A DNA stretch of 64,000 bases from Chryseobacterium gleum (GCA_945902775.1 CAMDMY010000002.1:1-64000); one strand, 5' to 3'; positions 48,334 through 58,416 are shown, counted from the first letter of the stretch. Numbers and translations: made by a program. Notes: generated from the sequence alone by a model not told the origin.

Positions 48334-50289
48334 TTAACTTAAGATTGAAAATGCTATAAATGCTCCTAAATAGGCTAATACACCCATAAATGCAATTTGA
48401 AAAAGGGGCCATTTCCAACTTTTAGTTTCTCTTTTAACTACTGCTAGCGTAGCCATACATTGCATAGCATATACATAAAACACCATTAAAGAAACGCCAG
48501 TTGCTAATGAATATACTTTTGTTCCATCAGTTCTTTTTTCATCCCTTAATCTGTTTAATAACGATTTGTTTTCCTCGCCATCTTCTTGAACTGCATAAAT
48601 AGTTGCTAATGAACCCACAAATACTTCACGTGCTGCAAATGATGTTATTAATGAAATACCAATTTTCCAGTCATATCCAATAGGCCGAATGATTGGTTCA
48701 ATTGATTTACCAATTATGCCAATATAGGAATTAGCGAGTTTTTCTGCAGCAATTTTATGTTGTTGTTCTTCCGGTGTTAGTTTTTGAAATGATATTTCTT
48801 TTTTAAGAGATTTCTCAACATTTTTCATTCTATCTGATGGACCAAAAGTTGCAAGTGCCCAAAGTATAATCGAAATAGCTAAGATCACTTTACCAGCCTG
48901 TAAAACAAATACTTTTACTTTTTCTAATACATTTAAACTAATATTTCCCCATCGAGGCATTTTATAGGATGGCATTTCCAACAATAAGAAACTCTTTTCT
49001 TTACTTTTAATAAAGAAGTTCATAATAACAGAAACAACTAAGGCAGAAACCAATCCTAAAGCATATAATGCAAATAATACAAGTCCTTGTAAATTAATAA
49101 ATCCGAAAATGAGTTTGGAAGGAATAACCAATGCAATTAAAAGAGTGTAAACAGGAATTCTAGCACTACAACTCATTAATGGTGAAACTAGAATGGTGAT
49201 GATCCTTTCTTTCCAATTACTAATAGTTCTAGCTGCCATTACTCCCGGGATGGCGCATGCTATACTCGAAAGTAATGGCACGACACTTTTCCCATTCAAT
49301 CCAAGTGGTCTCATTAAGCGATCCATGATAAAGACAACTCGGGCTAAATAGCCACTTTCTTCAAGTATTGATAAAAATAAAAACAACAGGGCAATTTGAG
49401 GAACAAAAACAACAACCCCACCAATACCAGGGATAATACCTTGACTAATTAAATCAGAGAAATAACCTTGTGGAAGTGTTTCATTGAGCCATGCACTAAT
49501 ATTGGAAAAAGTTCCATCGATCAAATCCATTGGAAATGAAGCGAAAACATATATAAATTGAAACAGGATAAATAAAACAAGAGTAAAAATTAGATAACCT
49601 AAGATTGGATGAACTAATATTCTATCTATTTTACTACTTTTTGAATCTTCAGTAACCTCTTTTTCTTTTACTACAGAATTTAATAGACTTCTAATTTTTG
49701 TGTAGCGTTTTTCTGTATCAATTGTTTGATTTATTGTGTCATCAATTTCATATAATTGAAAATCATCAATAAATTTTTTATTTGTATTCTGTGGGGTAAA
49801 TGAATGGATTGATTCTTTCAGTCGATCTATTCCTATTTTAACACGAGCACTTGTTTCTACTATTATTACTCCTGGAAATTCTTCTCTTAGTTGTTGGATG
49901 TTAATTTTCTTTCCTCTTCTGTTTGCAATATCAGACATGTTCAATACTAGAATTGAAGGTATTTGAAGGTCGAAAATTTGAGTAAATAGAAAGAGGTTTC
50001 GTTCTAAATTGGAAGCATCGACAATGATAATTGCAAGTTCTGGATAATCTGGATGTGTTTTATCAGCAAGAACTGAATATACAACTTCTTCATCTTTCGA
50101 ACGAGGATAAATACTATAAGTACCTGGAAAATCAGTAATTATGTGTTTTTTATTTTCATAAATGAATTCACCAATTTTTTTGTCAACCGTAACGCCCGGA
50201 AAATTGCCAATATGCTGACGTAAACCTGTAAGCAAGTTAAAAATGGTACTTTTACCCGTGTTAGGATTTCCTAAAAGTGCGATATTCAT
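48334..50289 (-). CDS. feoB: ferrous iron transport protein B
   Basis: ALLGNPNTGKSTIFNLLTGLRQHIGNFPGVTVDKKIG G1, DFPGTYS G3, NMSD G4; C-terminal permease with Gate motifs. Confidence 0.96.
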   Translation of the reverse strand: MNIALLGNPNTGKSTIFNLLTGLRQHIGNFPGVTVDKKIGEFIYENKKHIITDFPGTYSIYPRSKDEEVVYSVLADKTHPDYPELAIIIVDASNLERNLFLFTQIFDLQIPSILVLNMSDIANRRGKKINIQQLREEFPGVIIVETSARVKIGIDRLKESIHSFTPQNTNKKFIDDFQLYEIDDTINQTIDTEKRYTKIRSLLNSVVKEKEVTEDSKSSKIDRILVHPILGYLIFTLVLFILFQFIYVFASFPMDLIDGTFSNISAWLNETLPQGYFSDLISQGIIPGIGGVVVFVPQIALLFLFLSILEESGYLARVVFIMDRLMRPLGLNGKSVVPLLSSIACAIPGVMAARTISNWKERIITILVSPLMSCSARIPVYTLLIALVIPSKLIFGFINLQGLVLFALYALGLVSALVVSVIMNFFIKSKEKSFLLLEMPSYKMPRWGNISLNVLEKVKVFVLQAGKVILAISIILWALATFGPSDRMKNVEKSLKKEISFQKLTPEEQQHKIAAEKLANSYIGIIGKSIEPIIRPIGYDWKIGISLITSFAAREVFVGSLATIYAVQEDGEENKSLLNRLRDEKRTDGTKVYSLATGVSLMVFYVYAMQCMATLAVVKRETKSWKWPLFQIAFMGVLAYLGAFIAFSILS

Positions 50290-50293
50290 AAGA

Positions 50294-50323
50294 CAAATTT
50301 AGTCACTTTTTATAGAAATTCAA
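50294..50323 (-). promoter_or_regulatory. promoter of feoB: TTG-N19-TAAATTTG
   Basis: CAAATTTA (50294-50301), 19 nt, CAA (50321-50323) on the + strand; -7 box ends 4 nt before the ATG. Confidence 0.55.
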
Positions 50324-50344
50324 GAATACAGCTATTTGTTAAAG

Positions 50345-50566
50345 TTAAATGACATTTATTAATTTAGCTTCGTCTAATCTTAGCGACAAGACATAGCCAC
50401 CCAAATCGATTGCAATGGGATCTCCAAAGGGAGCTTTAAAAAGAACCTTCAATTTTTTGCCTACAACCAACCCCATCTCCATAAGTTTTGGTTTTAAAGA
50501 AGAATCAATTAAATTGTCAATAGTAACAATTTGACCAGTACGAACAATCGAAAGGGAAGTATCCAT
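50345..50566 (-). CDS. feoA: ferrous iron transport protein A
   Basis: 73 aa SH3-like: GQIVTIDNLIDSSLKPKLMEMGLVVGKKLKVLFKAPFGDPIAIDLGGYVLSLRLDEAKLI. Confidence 0.93.
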   Translation of the reverse strand: MDTSLSIVRTGQIVTIDNLIDSSLKPKLMEMGLVVGKKLKVLFKAPFGDPIAIDLGGYVLSLRLDEAKLINVI

Positions 50567-50585
50567 TTTACATTTTTCTGAATAC

Positions 50586-50593
50586 CAAAGTTA
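50586..50593 (-). promoter_or_regulatory. -7 box TAACTTTG upstream of feoA
   Basis: CAAAGTTA on the + strand, 19 nt from the start. Confidence 0.5.
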
Positions 50594-50679
50594 CAACAAG
50601 CGAATTTATATTTCACTCACCTTTTTAAGGTATTTTAATGATTTTCATCAAGTTTTTGTAAGTCTATTTTTTATGGATT

Positions 50680-51144
50680 TTAATTTACTTCTTTTAAGAT
50701 GGTATTTATAATTTCGATTGATCTAAAGTGTTCTGAATCATTTTTATTAATAAATCTAATTGTAAATATATTTCCATCTAATTTATAGATTATTTTGGTA
50801 GATTCATAGTTGAAAAATTGAATAGAACTCATTTCTTTAATACTTTTTATAGAAGTGATTTTATTCTTTTTGAAAATGGATTCTGACATTAGCATTTCAC
50901 CAATTATTGATGCTGAAACGTATTTTTTTAATTGTGTCAAAAACAATACATAGCCTATTAAAGCAACACTTAATATGGTAAGTGTTTTAAAATTAAAGTG
51001 AAAAAAGTATAGAATAGACAAAGATAAGATGATATAAATGACGGTTGTAATTAAAGAAAATGCTTTAATACTTGCAGTGCCAATAGAAAGATTTATTTTT
51101 TCTTTGTTAGTTATTTTTCGTAATAACCTGTCTTGCTTTTTCAT
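50680..51144 (-). CDS. hypothetical membrane protein
   Basis: Two hydrophobic segments; no family recognised. Confidence 0.55.
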   Translation of the reverse strand: MKKQDRLLRKITNKEKINLSIGTASIKAFSLITTVIYIILSLSILYFFHFNFKTLTILSVALIGYVLFLTQLKKYVSASIIGEMLMSESIFKKNKITSIKSIKEMSSIQFFNYESTKIIYKLDGNIFTIRFINKNDSEHFRSIEIINTILKEVN

Positions 51145-51255
51145 CGATGCTATTTTGACAAAAATAAAAAAACAGAATTTTAATTTTTTTTATTGTCTCA
51201 ATAGTTATTCTTAGTCAGTTGTTAACAATATATAAAGTTTTTGTTACTTAGAGGT

Positions 51256-52293
51256 TTACTCTGTTTTATTTTTTTCATTTTCATTTTTTAAAATGATTTT
51301 TTCTAGATGGGGATAGTTAACCATCAGACGTTGGTGTGAAATAGTCGCAATTTTAAAAAATGTATTTTGATAAGCAAAGGGATGAATTCTACTATGCAAA
51401 CTAATAGGAAAGCTTTTCCAGAAATTATTTAATTTTTCATTTGTTTGTGCACTTGAAATATATTCAACTAGTAATTTAGCATTTTCAAAATTTCGAGCTT
51501 GTTTTACAATACCTATACAATGCATATTATAATAAGCACCTCTTTGTTTTTGATTAGAGAATAATAATTGAAGTTGTAAATCAGTACTGTCATTTCTTTC
51601 AGACATTTTTAAATACGAAGAATAATAGGTCATTAAAACATCTGTTGTCATAATAGGTTTTCCTTCTTGGTCTGTTTCGTTTGCTTGAGAGTGTTGATTC
51701 CTTTTAAATTCATAATACCAATCTTTTGCACCTAATCTCGTTTTCTTTTTAAGTATTGGAGCGAGAAGAGGAACCAAATCAGTTGAATTTTCTAAATCTG
51801 AAGACCATTTATCCATTACTTCAGTATAAAGTAAATCTCCCATTGAGTTTATTGTTGAAACAGAATCATTCTTAGCTACAAAAACGTAAGGGTCAATTCC
51901 AATTCCAAACCAAGTATTCTGTTTTGAGCGATAATGAGGTAAGATTAATTCATTCATTTTCCATGATTTCCATGGTTGGAGTAGATCTAATTTATTTGCT
52001 TTAGAGATTCCGAAGAGTGATTTCAGTATAACAACATCAGCAGTTGTATTAAATCCTTGTTTTTTGAGTTTTTTTAGAATTGTATCAGTTGGAAGATGTA
52101 TAATTTTAACTTTTATATGTTCTATTTGTTGAAATTTCTTAAAAAATATAATTTCTTTACTACTCAAGCAATCAGTATAGATTTTCACACTTTGTTTTGA
52201 AGGTGCTTTAGCAGTTTCAATTATGCATGAAGTTAAACATTTTGAAAACAGTAATATATAGATACTTTTAAGTAATATTTTTCGACTTTTCAT
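51256..52293 (-). CDS. extracellular solute-binding lipoprotein (Fe3+/sulfate-type SBP-like)
   Basis: Lipobox CLTSCIIET; VKIYTDCLSSKEIIFFKKFQQIEHIKVKI...ADVVILKSLFGISKANKLDLLQPWKSWKMNELILPHYRSKQNTWFGIGIDPYVFVAKND. Confidence 0.65.
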   Translation of the reverse strand: MKSRKILLKSIYILLFSKCLTSCIIETAKAPSKQSVKIYTDCLSSKEIIFFKKFQQIEHIKVKIIHLPTDTILKKLKKQGFNTTADVVILKSLFGISKANKLDLLQPWKSWKMNELILPHYRSKQNTWFGIGIDPYVFVAKNDSVSTINSMGDLLYTEVMDKWSSDLENSTDLVPLLAPILKKKTRLGAKDWYYEFKRNQHSQANETDQEGKPIMTTDVLMTYYSSYLKMSERNDSTDLQLQLLFSNQKQRGAYYNMHCIGIVKQARNFENAKLLVEYISSAQTNEKLNNFWKSFPISLHSRIHPFAYQNTFFKIATISHQRLMVNYPHLEKIILKNENEKNKTE

Positions 52294-52297
52294 AAGG

Positions 52298-52305
52298 CAA
52301 ATATA
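52298..52305 (-). promoter_or_regulatory. -7 box TATATTTG 4 nt upstream of SBP lipoprotein ATG
   Basis: CAAATATA on the + strand; gap 52294-52297. Confidence 0.45.
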
Positions 52306-52391
52306 TTGAGAAAGAAATAATTTATTTTCTATTTCATTCGGAAATAATTTTTTTGTTTTTTTGTTTTTTGTTTCAGCTAGAATAAAACAAC

Positions 52392-52399
52392 TATTTTTG
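52392..52399 (+). promoter_or_regulatory. -7 box TATTTTTG upstream of HEAT-like gene
   Basis: Exact TAnnTTTG, 19 nt before the GTG start. Confidence 0.4.
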
Positions 52400-52418
52400 T
52401 CGTAAAAATCGTTTAAAA

Positions 52419-52988
52419 GTGGGAGAATTAGAGAGCAACAATATAAAACAAAGTCAGAAAATTCAAAAATTAATTGGAGATTTAAATACGGGTGAGGCTT
52501 CTAAAATTAGTAGCGCATTAAAATCTTTGCAGGTAAATGGGGATGTTTCTGTATTAAGACCGCTTGTAGAGCTATTAAAAAAAGATTTGTCTCATGAATC
52601 AAAAGTTGAAATACTTGATTTTTTAGGTGCTTTAAAAGCTACTAATACGATTGATGAAATTATTTCAATTGTAAAAGATGATCATTTTATTTTGCAACGT
52701 CAACAGGTTTTATCTACTATATGGAATTCAACACTAGATTATTCTAGTTTTATTGCCGAATTTGTTGAAATTGCTTGTGAAGGTAATTTTATGGAAGCCT
52801 TAGAATGCTTAACCATTTTAGAAAATTTAGAAGGTCCTTTTGAAGAACACAGAATTTTAGAATGCCAATTACATTTAAAGGATTATATAGAAGATACTGT
52901 TACAGCAAAAGATCCACAAAAAGCTCATATTATGAGTGAAATTGCTATTTTAATAAAGAGTTTTGATTTGAATACTGAAGAAGATTAA
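52419..52988 (+). CDS. HEAT-repeat-like hypothetical protein
   Basis: GTG start; helical repeats ISSALKSLQVNGDVSVLRPLVELLKKDLSHESKVEILDFLGALK. Confidence 0.6.
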   Translation: MGELESNNIKQSQKIQKLIGDLNTGEASKISSALKSLQVNGDVSVLRPLVELLKKDLSHESKVEILDFLGALKATNTIDEIISIVKDDHFILQRQQVLSTIWNSTLDYSSFIAEFVEIACEGNFMEALECLTILENLEGPFEEHRILECQLHLKDYIEDTVTAKDPQKAHIMSEIAILIKSFDLNTEED

Positions 52989-53011
52989 TAACCTGAGATT
53001 ATTTCAGGTTA
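52989..53011. terminator. hairpin between convergent genes (weak/bidirectional terminator candidate)
   Basis: TAACCTGA-gattatt-TCAGGTTA perfect 8-bp stem; no strong T-run on either side. Confidence 0.4.
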
Positions 53012-53016
53012 GTGGC

Positions 53017-53415
53017 TTAATCAATTCTAGGTAAATTAATTAACTCTTTTATAATATAATTGGTTGGAAATTCTTTATCAACTGATGTCTTTACTTTTTC
53101 AGCCTCTAAATGAGTTCTGAAATTACCAACTTTTAAAAAATAATTTGGGGCAGTATAAGTTACATATGTATCAACTTTAGGATACATACTTATAAATTTT
53201 GCTCTTGCATCATCTACTGCTTTTTTTTCTGTATCAAAAAACAATTGTATTCTATATCCTATTATTTGTGGGACAGAAGCAGGAGGTATAATCTCCCCTT
53301 GTTTTTTAACTAAAGCATCAATTCTATAATCTTTTATTATTTCTATTTGATTTTCTTGCGAAAAAGAAATAAGTGAGAAGAAAATGGATATTAAGAAAAA
53401 ACTATTTTTAATCAT
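53017..53415 (-). CDS. SPOR domain-containing protein
   Basis: Signal peptide; GYRIQLFFDTEKKAVDDARAKFISMYPKVDTYVTYTAPNYFLKVGNFRTHLEAEKVKTSVDKEFP. Confidence 0.85.
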   Translation of the reverse strand: MIKNSFFLISIFFSLISFSQENQIEIIKDYRIDALVKKQGEIIPPASVPQIIGYRIQLFFDTEKKAVDDARAKFISMYPKVDTYVTYTAPNYFLKVGNFRTHLEAEKVKTSVDKEFPTNYIIKELINLPRID

Positions 53416-53668
53416 TTTTACTTTTTTTAATTAGTACAAAAATAGGCTAAAAATTGAAACCATTTTTTCAAAATAAAATGTCATTGCTTGATGATTCATT
53501 TTTAGTTTAATTAAATAAAAGTATAAATATCTATTTTTATTTCCTAAAATGGTGTTAATCAACGTAAATGTTAAAATATTTTAATTCCTTCTTATTTAGA
53601 ATGATTTTAAATTAATAAAAATCGCAATAAAATTGTCATAAAACTGTCATGTAATAGCTCTATTCTTC

Positions 53669-53676
53669 TAAATTTG
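53669..53676 (+). promoter_or_regulatory. putative -7 box TAAATTTG of the act/cox operon
   Basis: Exact TAnnTTTG, 47 nt before the ATG of actA. Confidence 0.4.
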
Positions 53677-53723
53677 CGAGTGTCAAAATACGTTTTTTTG
53701 ACAATAGATTAACAGTTTTTTAC

Positions 53724-55082
53724 ATGAAAATATCTAATAATCAGATGTTTAGAAACTTTAACAAGTGGTGTTTCGGAATGCTTTCAGCGATGTTATTCGT
53801 TGGAAGTTTCAATGCAAACGCCCAAGGCGAAGCACTTTTCAAAGCAAAATGTGCAAGTTGTCACCAACCACATAAAAATGGTACTGGTCCAAAATTGTTT
53901 CAAGCAAGAACAAAATGGGCAGATGGTGGCGCTAAAGATGGATCTATTTACCAATGGGTAAATAACTGGCAAAATGCTGCTGCAACTGATCCTTATGCTC
54001 AAACTGTTTCAACGTGGTCACCGACTGCGATGCAAGCTTTCCCTGAGTTGAAAAAAGAGGATATTGATGCAATATTGGATTGGGTTGATGCTCAGCCAGA
54101 TCCAGCAACAGCAGCTCCTGATGCTGGTGCGACAGGTGCAACTGGTGAAATGGGTAGTGAAGAATTAACTGAAGAAGATTCTAACTCATGGGTTTGGATT
54201 TTATTAGGGATTATCTTTGTTACAATCATTATGGCAGTTGGTGGTGTTCGTCGCCAATTAAAAAATATAACAGCGGATGCTGCAGGTGAAGAAGTTAAAG
54301 AAGGTGTAACATATACGGATGAGTTCAGAACATGGGCTTGGAAAAATCGTAAATTTGTTATGTTAGGTTCATTAGCAATCTTTATCTCTCTGTGTGTATC
54401 AGGAATTTTAGGATTGTCTACTATAGGTGTTGTTGAAGAATATCAACCATCTCAACCAATCGCTTTCCCTCACGCAATTCATACAGGTACAAATGGAATT
54501 GATTGTAAATACTGTCATAATTCCGTTACTAAATCGAAAAGTGCAGGTTTACCAACAGTTAACGTTTGTATGAACTGTCACAAACAGATCAATGGTAGAA
54601 CTCCAGCTCAACAAGAGCAAATCGCGAAAGTATATCAAGCTGCTGGTTGGGACGCTGAAGGAATGAAATATACTGGAAAAACAAAAGAAATTGTTTGGAA
54701 TAAAGTTCACGTTTTACCTGATCACGTTTATTTCAACCACTCTCAACACGTTGTAGTTGGTGGTGTGGATTGTAAACAATGTCACGGTGATATGACGAAA
54801 CAAGTTGAAACTGCTCAAGTTCAACCAATTTCTGAATTAAATAAAATCGAAGGTAACGTTGTACTTACTAGACCAACTTTAACAATGGGATGGTGTATTG
54901 AGTGTCACGGAGAAAAAGAAATCTCTACAGGATCAATTGATACTAAAGGTGATGGATACTACAATGAAATTCATAAACGTTTGTTGAATAATGATAAAAA
55001 ATTATACAGTAAATATTTAGATGACGGTAAAGTAACTGTGAAAGAACTTGGCGGATGGGAATGTGCTAAATGTCACTATTAA
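53724..55082 (+). CDS. actA: alternative complex III multiheme cytochrome c subunit ActA
   Basis: Six CXXCH motifs (CASCH, CKYCH, CMNCH, CKQCH, CIECH, CAKCH), two hydrophobic segments, first gene of an act operon. Confidence 0.9.
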   Translation: MKISNNQMFRNFNKWCFGMLSAMLFVGSFNANAQGEALFKAKCASCHQPHKNGTGPKLFQARTKWADGGAKDGSIYQWVNNWQNAAATDPYAQTVSTWSPTAMQAFPELKKEDIDAILDWVDAQPDPATAAPDAGATGATGEMGSEELTEEDSNSWVWILLGIIFVTIIMAVGGVRRQLKNITADAAGEEVKEGVTYTDEFRTWAWKNRKFVMLGSLAIFISLCVSGILGLSTIGVVEEYQPSQPIAFPHAIHTGTNGIDCKYCHNSVTKSKSAGLPTVNVCMNCHKQINGRTPAQQEQIAKVYQAAGWDAEGMKYTGKTKEIVWNKVHVLPDHVYFNHSQHVVVGGVDCKQCHGDMTKQVETAQVQPISELNKIEGNVVLTRPTLTMGWCIECHGEKEISTGSIDTKGDGYYNEIHKRLLNNDKKLYSKYLDDGKVTVKELGGWECAKCHY

Positions 55083-55112
55083 TTTACGGATAGAAAAACT
55101 TCAAATAAGCAC

Positions 55113-58100
55113 ATGGGAACAAATAGAAAATATTGGAAAGGTATTGAAGAGTTAAAACAAACTCCTGAATTCCTAGAAACGATAGATAAAGAGTTTGCTC
55201 AAGAAATGTCAGTTCAAGAATTTCTTGGAGATGATAACTTAGCAGAATCTTCGACTAATCGTCGTGATTTCATGAAATTTTTAGGATTCAGCGTTGCTGC
55301 AGCTACATTAGCTGCTTGTGAGGCTCCTGTTACTAAGGCTATTCCTTATGTAATAAAACCTGAGAATGTTACACCTGGTATGCCTACATGGTATGCATCT
55401 ACTTACTATGATGGAAATTCATATGCAAGTATACTTGTCAAAACAAGAGAGGGTAGACCTATTTATATCAAAGGAAATGCTGATTATGGTGTTTCTAAAG
55501 GAGCTGTAAATGCTCAAATTATCGCTTCAGTTTTAGGATTGTATGAAGGTTCAAGACTTCAAAATCCTACTATGAATGGAGTTGATAAAGATTGGTCAAA
55601 AATCGATACAGCTGTTAAAGGTGAATTAGTTGCAATTGCTGCTAAAAAAGGAAAAATTGTTTTATTTTCAAATACAATTATTAGTCCTTCTACTCAAGGA
55701 AGTATTGCTGCATTAGCTGCATCTTTAGGGTCAACTCCTGAAAATTCAGTTTTCGAGCATGTTCAATATGATGCAGTATCATATGCAGGTATTCGTTTAG
55801 CTAATCAAGCTTCTTTTGGATTAAATATTATTCCTGATTATAATTTTGCTAATGCAAAAACAATCGTTAGTATCGGAGCTGATTTCTTAGGATCTTGGTT
55901 ACTTTCTGCTCAATATCAATCTGAATATTTAATTAATAGAAATCCAGATGCTGAATGGATGTCTAGACATTTCCAATTCGAAACGGTTATGTCTTTGTCT
56001 GGTTCAAATGCTGATTACAGAGCAGCTATTAAACCATCTCAACAAGCGAATGTAATTGCTTACTTGTTAAAAGGATTTGGTGTTGATGCTGGAGTTTCTA
56101 CTGAATTAGATGCAGATACTCGTAAAAAAGCGGATGAAGCAATTCGTTCATTAAAAGCTTCTAAAGCAGAGTCTTTGGTTGTTGCTGGTTCAAACAATAA
56201 ATCAGTTCAACTTTTAGTAAATAAATTAAATAGTGTTTTAGGTGCTTACACTAAAACAATTAACGTAAACAATCCAGTAAATTTATTCAAATCGGAAGAT
56301 GAGAAAGTGAATAAATTGGTTGCTGATGTTATTGCTGGTAAAGGTCCAGATGCTATTTTATTCTATGGAGCTAATCCAGTTTACACACTAGCAAATGGTG
56401 AACAATTTGGAAAAGCTTTATCTAAAGTGAAATTAACAGTTTCTTTCGCATCTCATGCTGATGAAACAGCTTCTAAATGTAAAATCGTTGCTCCTGATCA
56501 CCATGCGTTAGAATCTTGGAATGATTACAATCCAAAATTAAATCACTACGCAGTTGCTCAGCCAACTATTCGTCCTTTATACAATACTGCTGCTTTTGCT
56601 GAATCATTATTGGTTTGGGCTGGAAAAGCAAGTCGAGGGGGAAAAGATTCGAAAGTTGTTTACGATTTAATGCAGTCTAACTGGGAACAATTAGCTTTCC
56701 CTATACAAACTCAATACAAAGATTTCCATACTTATTGGAGTATGGCAATTCATAATAGCTGTGTAGAATCTCCAGTAGTTCTTGCATCAGCACCATTGTT
56801 TATTGAAGCATCTTTAGCGGGTGTTGCTAGTCATTTACCAAAAGGAAAAGGAACAGAAGTTGTTCTTTACCAAAAAATTGGTATTGGTATAGGAGCTCAA
56901 GCAAATAACCCTTGGTTACAAGAATTACCAGATCCAATTTCTAAAGTTACTTGGGACAACTACATTACTATGAACCCTTCAGAAATGGAAGGTAAATATC
57001 AAACTGTATTTAACCAAGAAGTTGGTTTGAATATGGCTAAAGTAAAAGTTGGTTCAAATGAAGTTACTTTACCTGTTTATCCTTCACCAGGTCAAACTCC
57101 TGGAACTATCGGTATCGCTTTAGGTTATGGAAGAGGAGTAAATGGTGAGAAGATTGGTAAAGCTGCATTCCAAACAAAAGAATACGGTGGACACGTAACG
57201 GATGAAAATGGTAATCCTGCATCAATTGGAGCAAATGTTTATCCATTCGTTAAATTTGAAAATGGAACTCTGAATTTTGATGCTTCAGCTTCAATAAATA
57301 AAGTAGAAGGTTTATATCCAATTGCTGCAACTCAAATTCACCACACGGTGATGGGACGTTACTCAATTGTTCGTGAAACTACTTTCGACATTTATAAATC
57401 AAAAGATAGAACAGCTTTCAATCCTAAACATATGTTATCTGTAATGGATAAAGAGGGTAATCACGTTGAAATGCCTGTTGGAGAAGCTGACCTTTGGGAA
57501 GCTCATCCAGTTGAACATATTGGTCACAGATGGGGAATGACAATTGATTTGTCTTCTTGTATCGGATGTGGATCTTGTTTGGTTTCTTGTCAATCTGAAA
57601 ACAACGTTCCAGTTGTTGGTAAAGACGAAGTAAGAAGAGGAAGAGAGATGCATTGGATTCGTATCGACCGTTACTTTGCTTCGGATGAAGAGGTTGCAGT
57701 AGGTACTCGTAAAGGTGAAATCGATTATCATAAGGCTGAAATAGCATCTGTTAATCCGAAGGTGGTTCACATGCCAATGTTATGTCACCACTGTAATCAT
57801 GCTCCATGTGAGACCGTTTGTCCTGTAGCTGCAACAACACATAGTAATGAAGGATTAAATCAAATGGCATACAACAGATGTATTGGTACAAGATATTGTG
57901 CAAATAACTGTCCGTATAAAGTACGTCGTTTTAACTGGTTTAATTACCCATCATATAAAAAATTCACAGAAGTGAACCCAGCACAAGATGATTTAGGTCG
58001 TATGGTGTTAAATCCTGATGTTACAGTTCGTACAAGAGGGGTTATGGAAAAATGTTCTTTCTGTGTTCAAAGAATTCAAGCTACTAAATTAGAAGCTAAG

Positions 58101-58397
58101 AAAGATGGTACTCCAGTTCAAGATGGTTCATTAGCAACTGCTTGTTCTGAGGCTTGCCCAACTAAAGCAATTACAGTGGGTGATTGGAATGATGTTAATT
58201 CTAAAGTTAGAAAAAGTTCTTCTGATGATAGAGCATACCAAGCATTAGAAGAAGTTGGAGTAAAACCAAATATCTGGTATAAAGTGAAAGTTAGAAACGA
58301 GCACAATCCAGAATTGAATTCACTACAAGTTGAAAAAGAAGTAGCTCATAATGCTGGGCATTCTAAGGCACACGGAGAAAAAAAGAGTCATCATTAA
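55113..58397 (+). CDS. actB: ACIII molybdopterin oxidoreductase-like / FeS subunit ActB (Tat-variant)
   Basis: TNRRDFMKFLGFSVAAATLAACEAP; C-terminal CIGCGSCLVSCQSEN, CHHCNHAPCETVCPV, CIGTRYCANNCPYKVRRFNWF, CSFCVQRIQ ferredoxin motifs. Confidence 0.95.
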   Translation: MGTNRKYWKGIEELKQTPEFLETIDKEFAQEMSVQEFLGDDNLAESSTNRRDFMKFLGFSVAAATLAACEAPVTKAIPYVIKPENVTPGMPTWYASTYYDGNSYASILVKTREGRPIYIKGNADYGVSKGAVNAQIIASVLGLYEGSRLQNPTMNGVDKDWSKIDTAVKGELVAIAAKKGKIVLFSNTIISPSTQGSIAALAASLGSTPENSVFEHVQYDAVSYAGIRLANQASFGLNIIPDYNFANAKTIVSIGADFLGSWLLSAQYQSEYLINRNPDAEWMSRHFQFETVMSLSGSNADYRAAIKPSQQANVIAYLLKGFGVDAGVSTELDADTRKKADEAIRSLKASKAESLVVAGSNNKSVQLLVNKLNSVLGAYTKTINVNNPVNLFKSEDEKVNKLVADVIAGKGPDAILFYGANPVYTLANGEQFGKALSKVKLTVSFASHADETASKCKIVAPDHHALESWNDYNPKLNHYAVAQPTIRPLYNTAAFAESLLVWAGKASRGGKDSKVVYDLMQSNWEQLAFPIQTQYKDFHTYWSMAIHNSCVESPVVLASAPLFIEASLAGVASHLPKGKGTEVVLYQKIGIGIGAQANNPWLQELPDPISKVTWDNYITMNPSEMEGKYQTVFNQEVGLNMAKVKVGSNEVTLPVYPSPGQTPGTIGIALGYGRGVNGEKIGKAAFQTKEYGGHVTDENGNPASIGANVYPFVKFENGTLNFDASASINKVEGLYPIAATQIHHTVMGRYSIVRETTFDIYKSKDRTAFNPKHMLSVMDKEGNHVEMPVGEADLWEAHPVEHIGHRWGMTIDLSSCIGCGSCLVSCQSENNVPVVGKDEVRRGREMHWIRIDRYFASDEEVAVGTRKGEIDYHKAEIASVNPKVVHMPMLCHHCNHAPCETVCPVAATTHSNEGLNQMAYNRCIGTRYCANNCPYKVRRFNWFNYPSYKKFTEVNPAQDDLGRMVLNPDVTVRTRGVMEKCSFCVQRIQATKLEAKKDGTPVQDGSLATACSEACPTKAITVGDWNDVNSKVRKSSSDDRAYQALEEVGVKPNIWYKVKVRNEHNPELNSLQVEKEVAHNAGHSKAHGEKKSHH

Positions 58398-58416
58398 TTG
58401 AATAAATACAATTGTA

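Noticed and set aside
57424-57770. Two overlapping antisense ORFs of 107 and 111 aa inside actB
   Set aside because: They lie opposite strongly conserved ferredoxin-motif coding sequence; no family, signal or context supports them.
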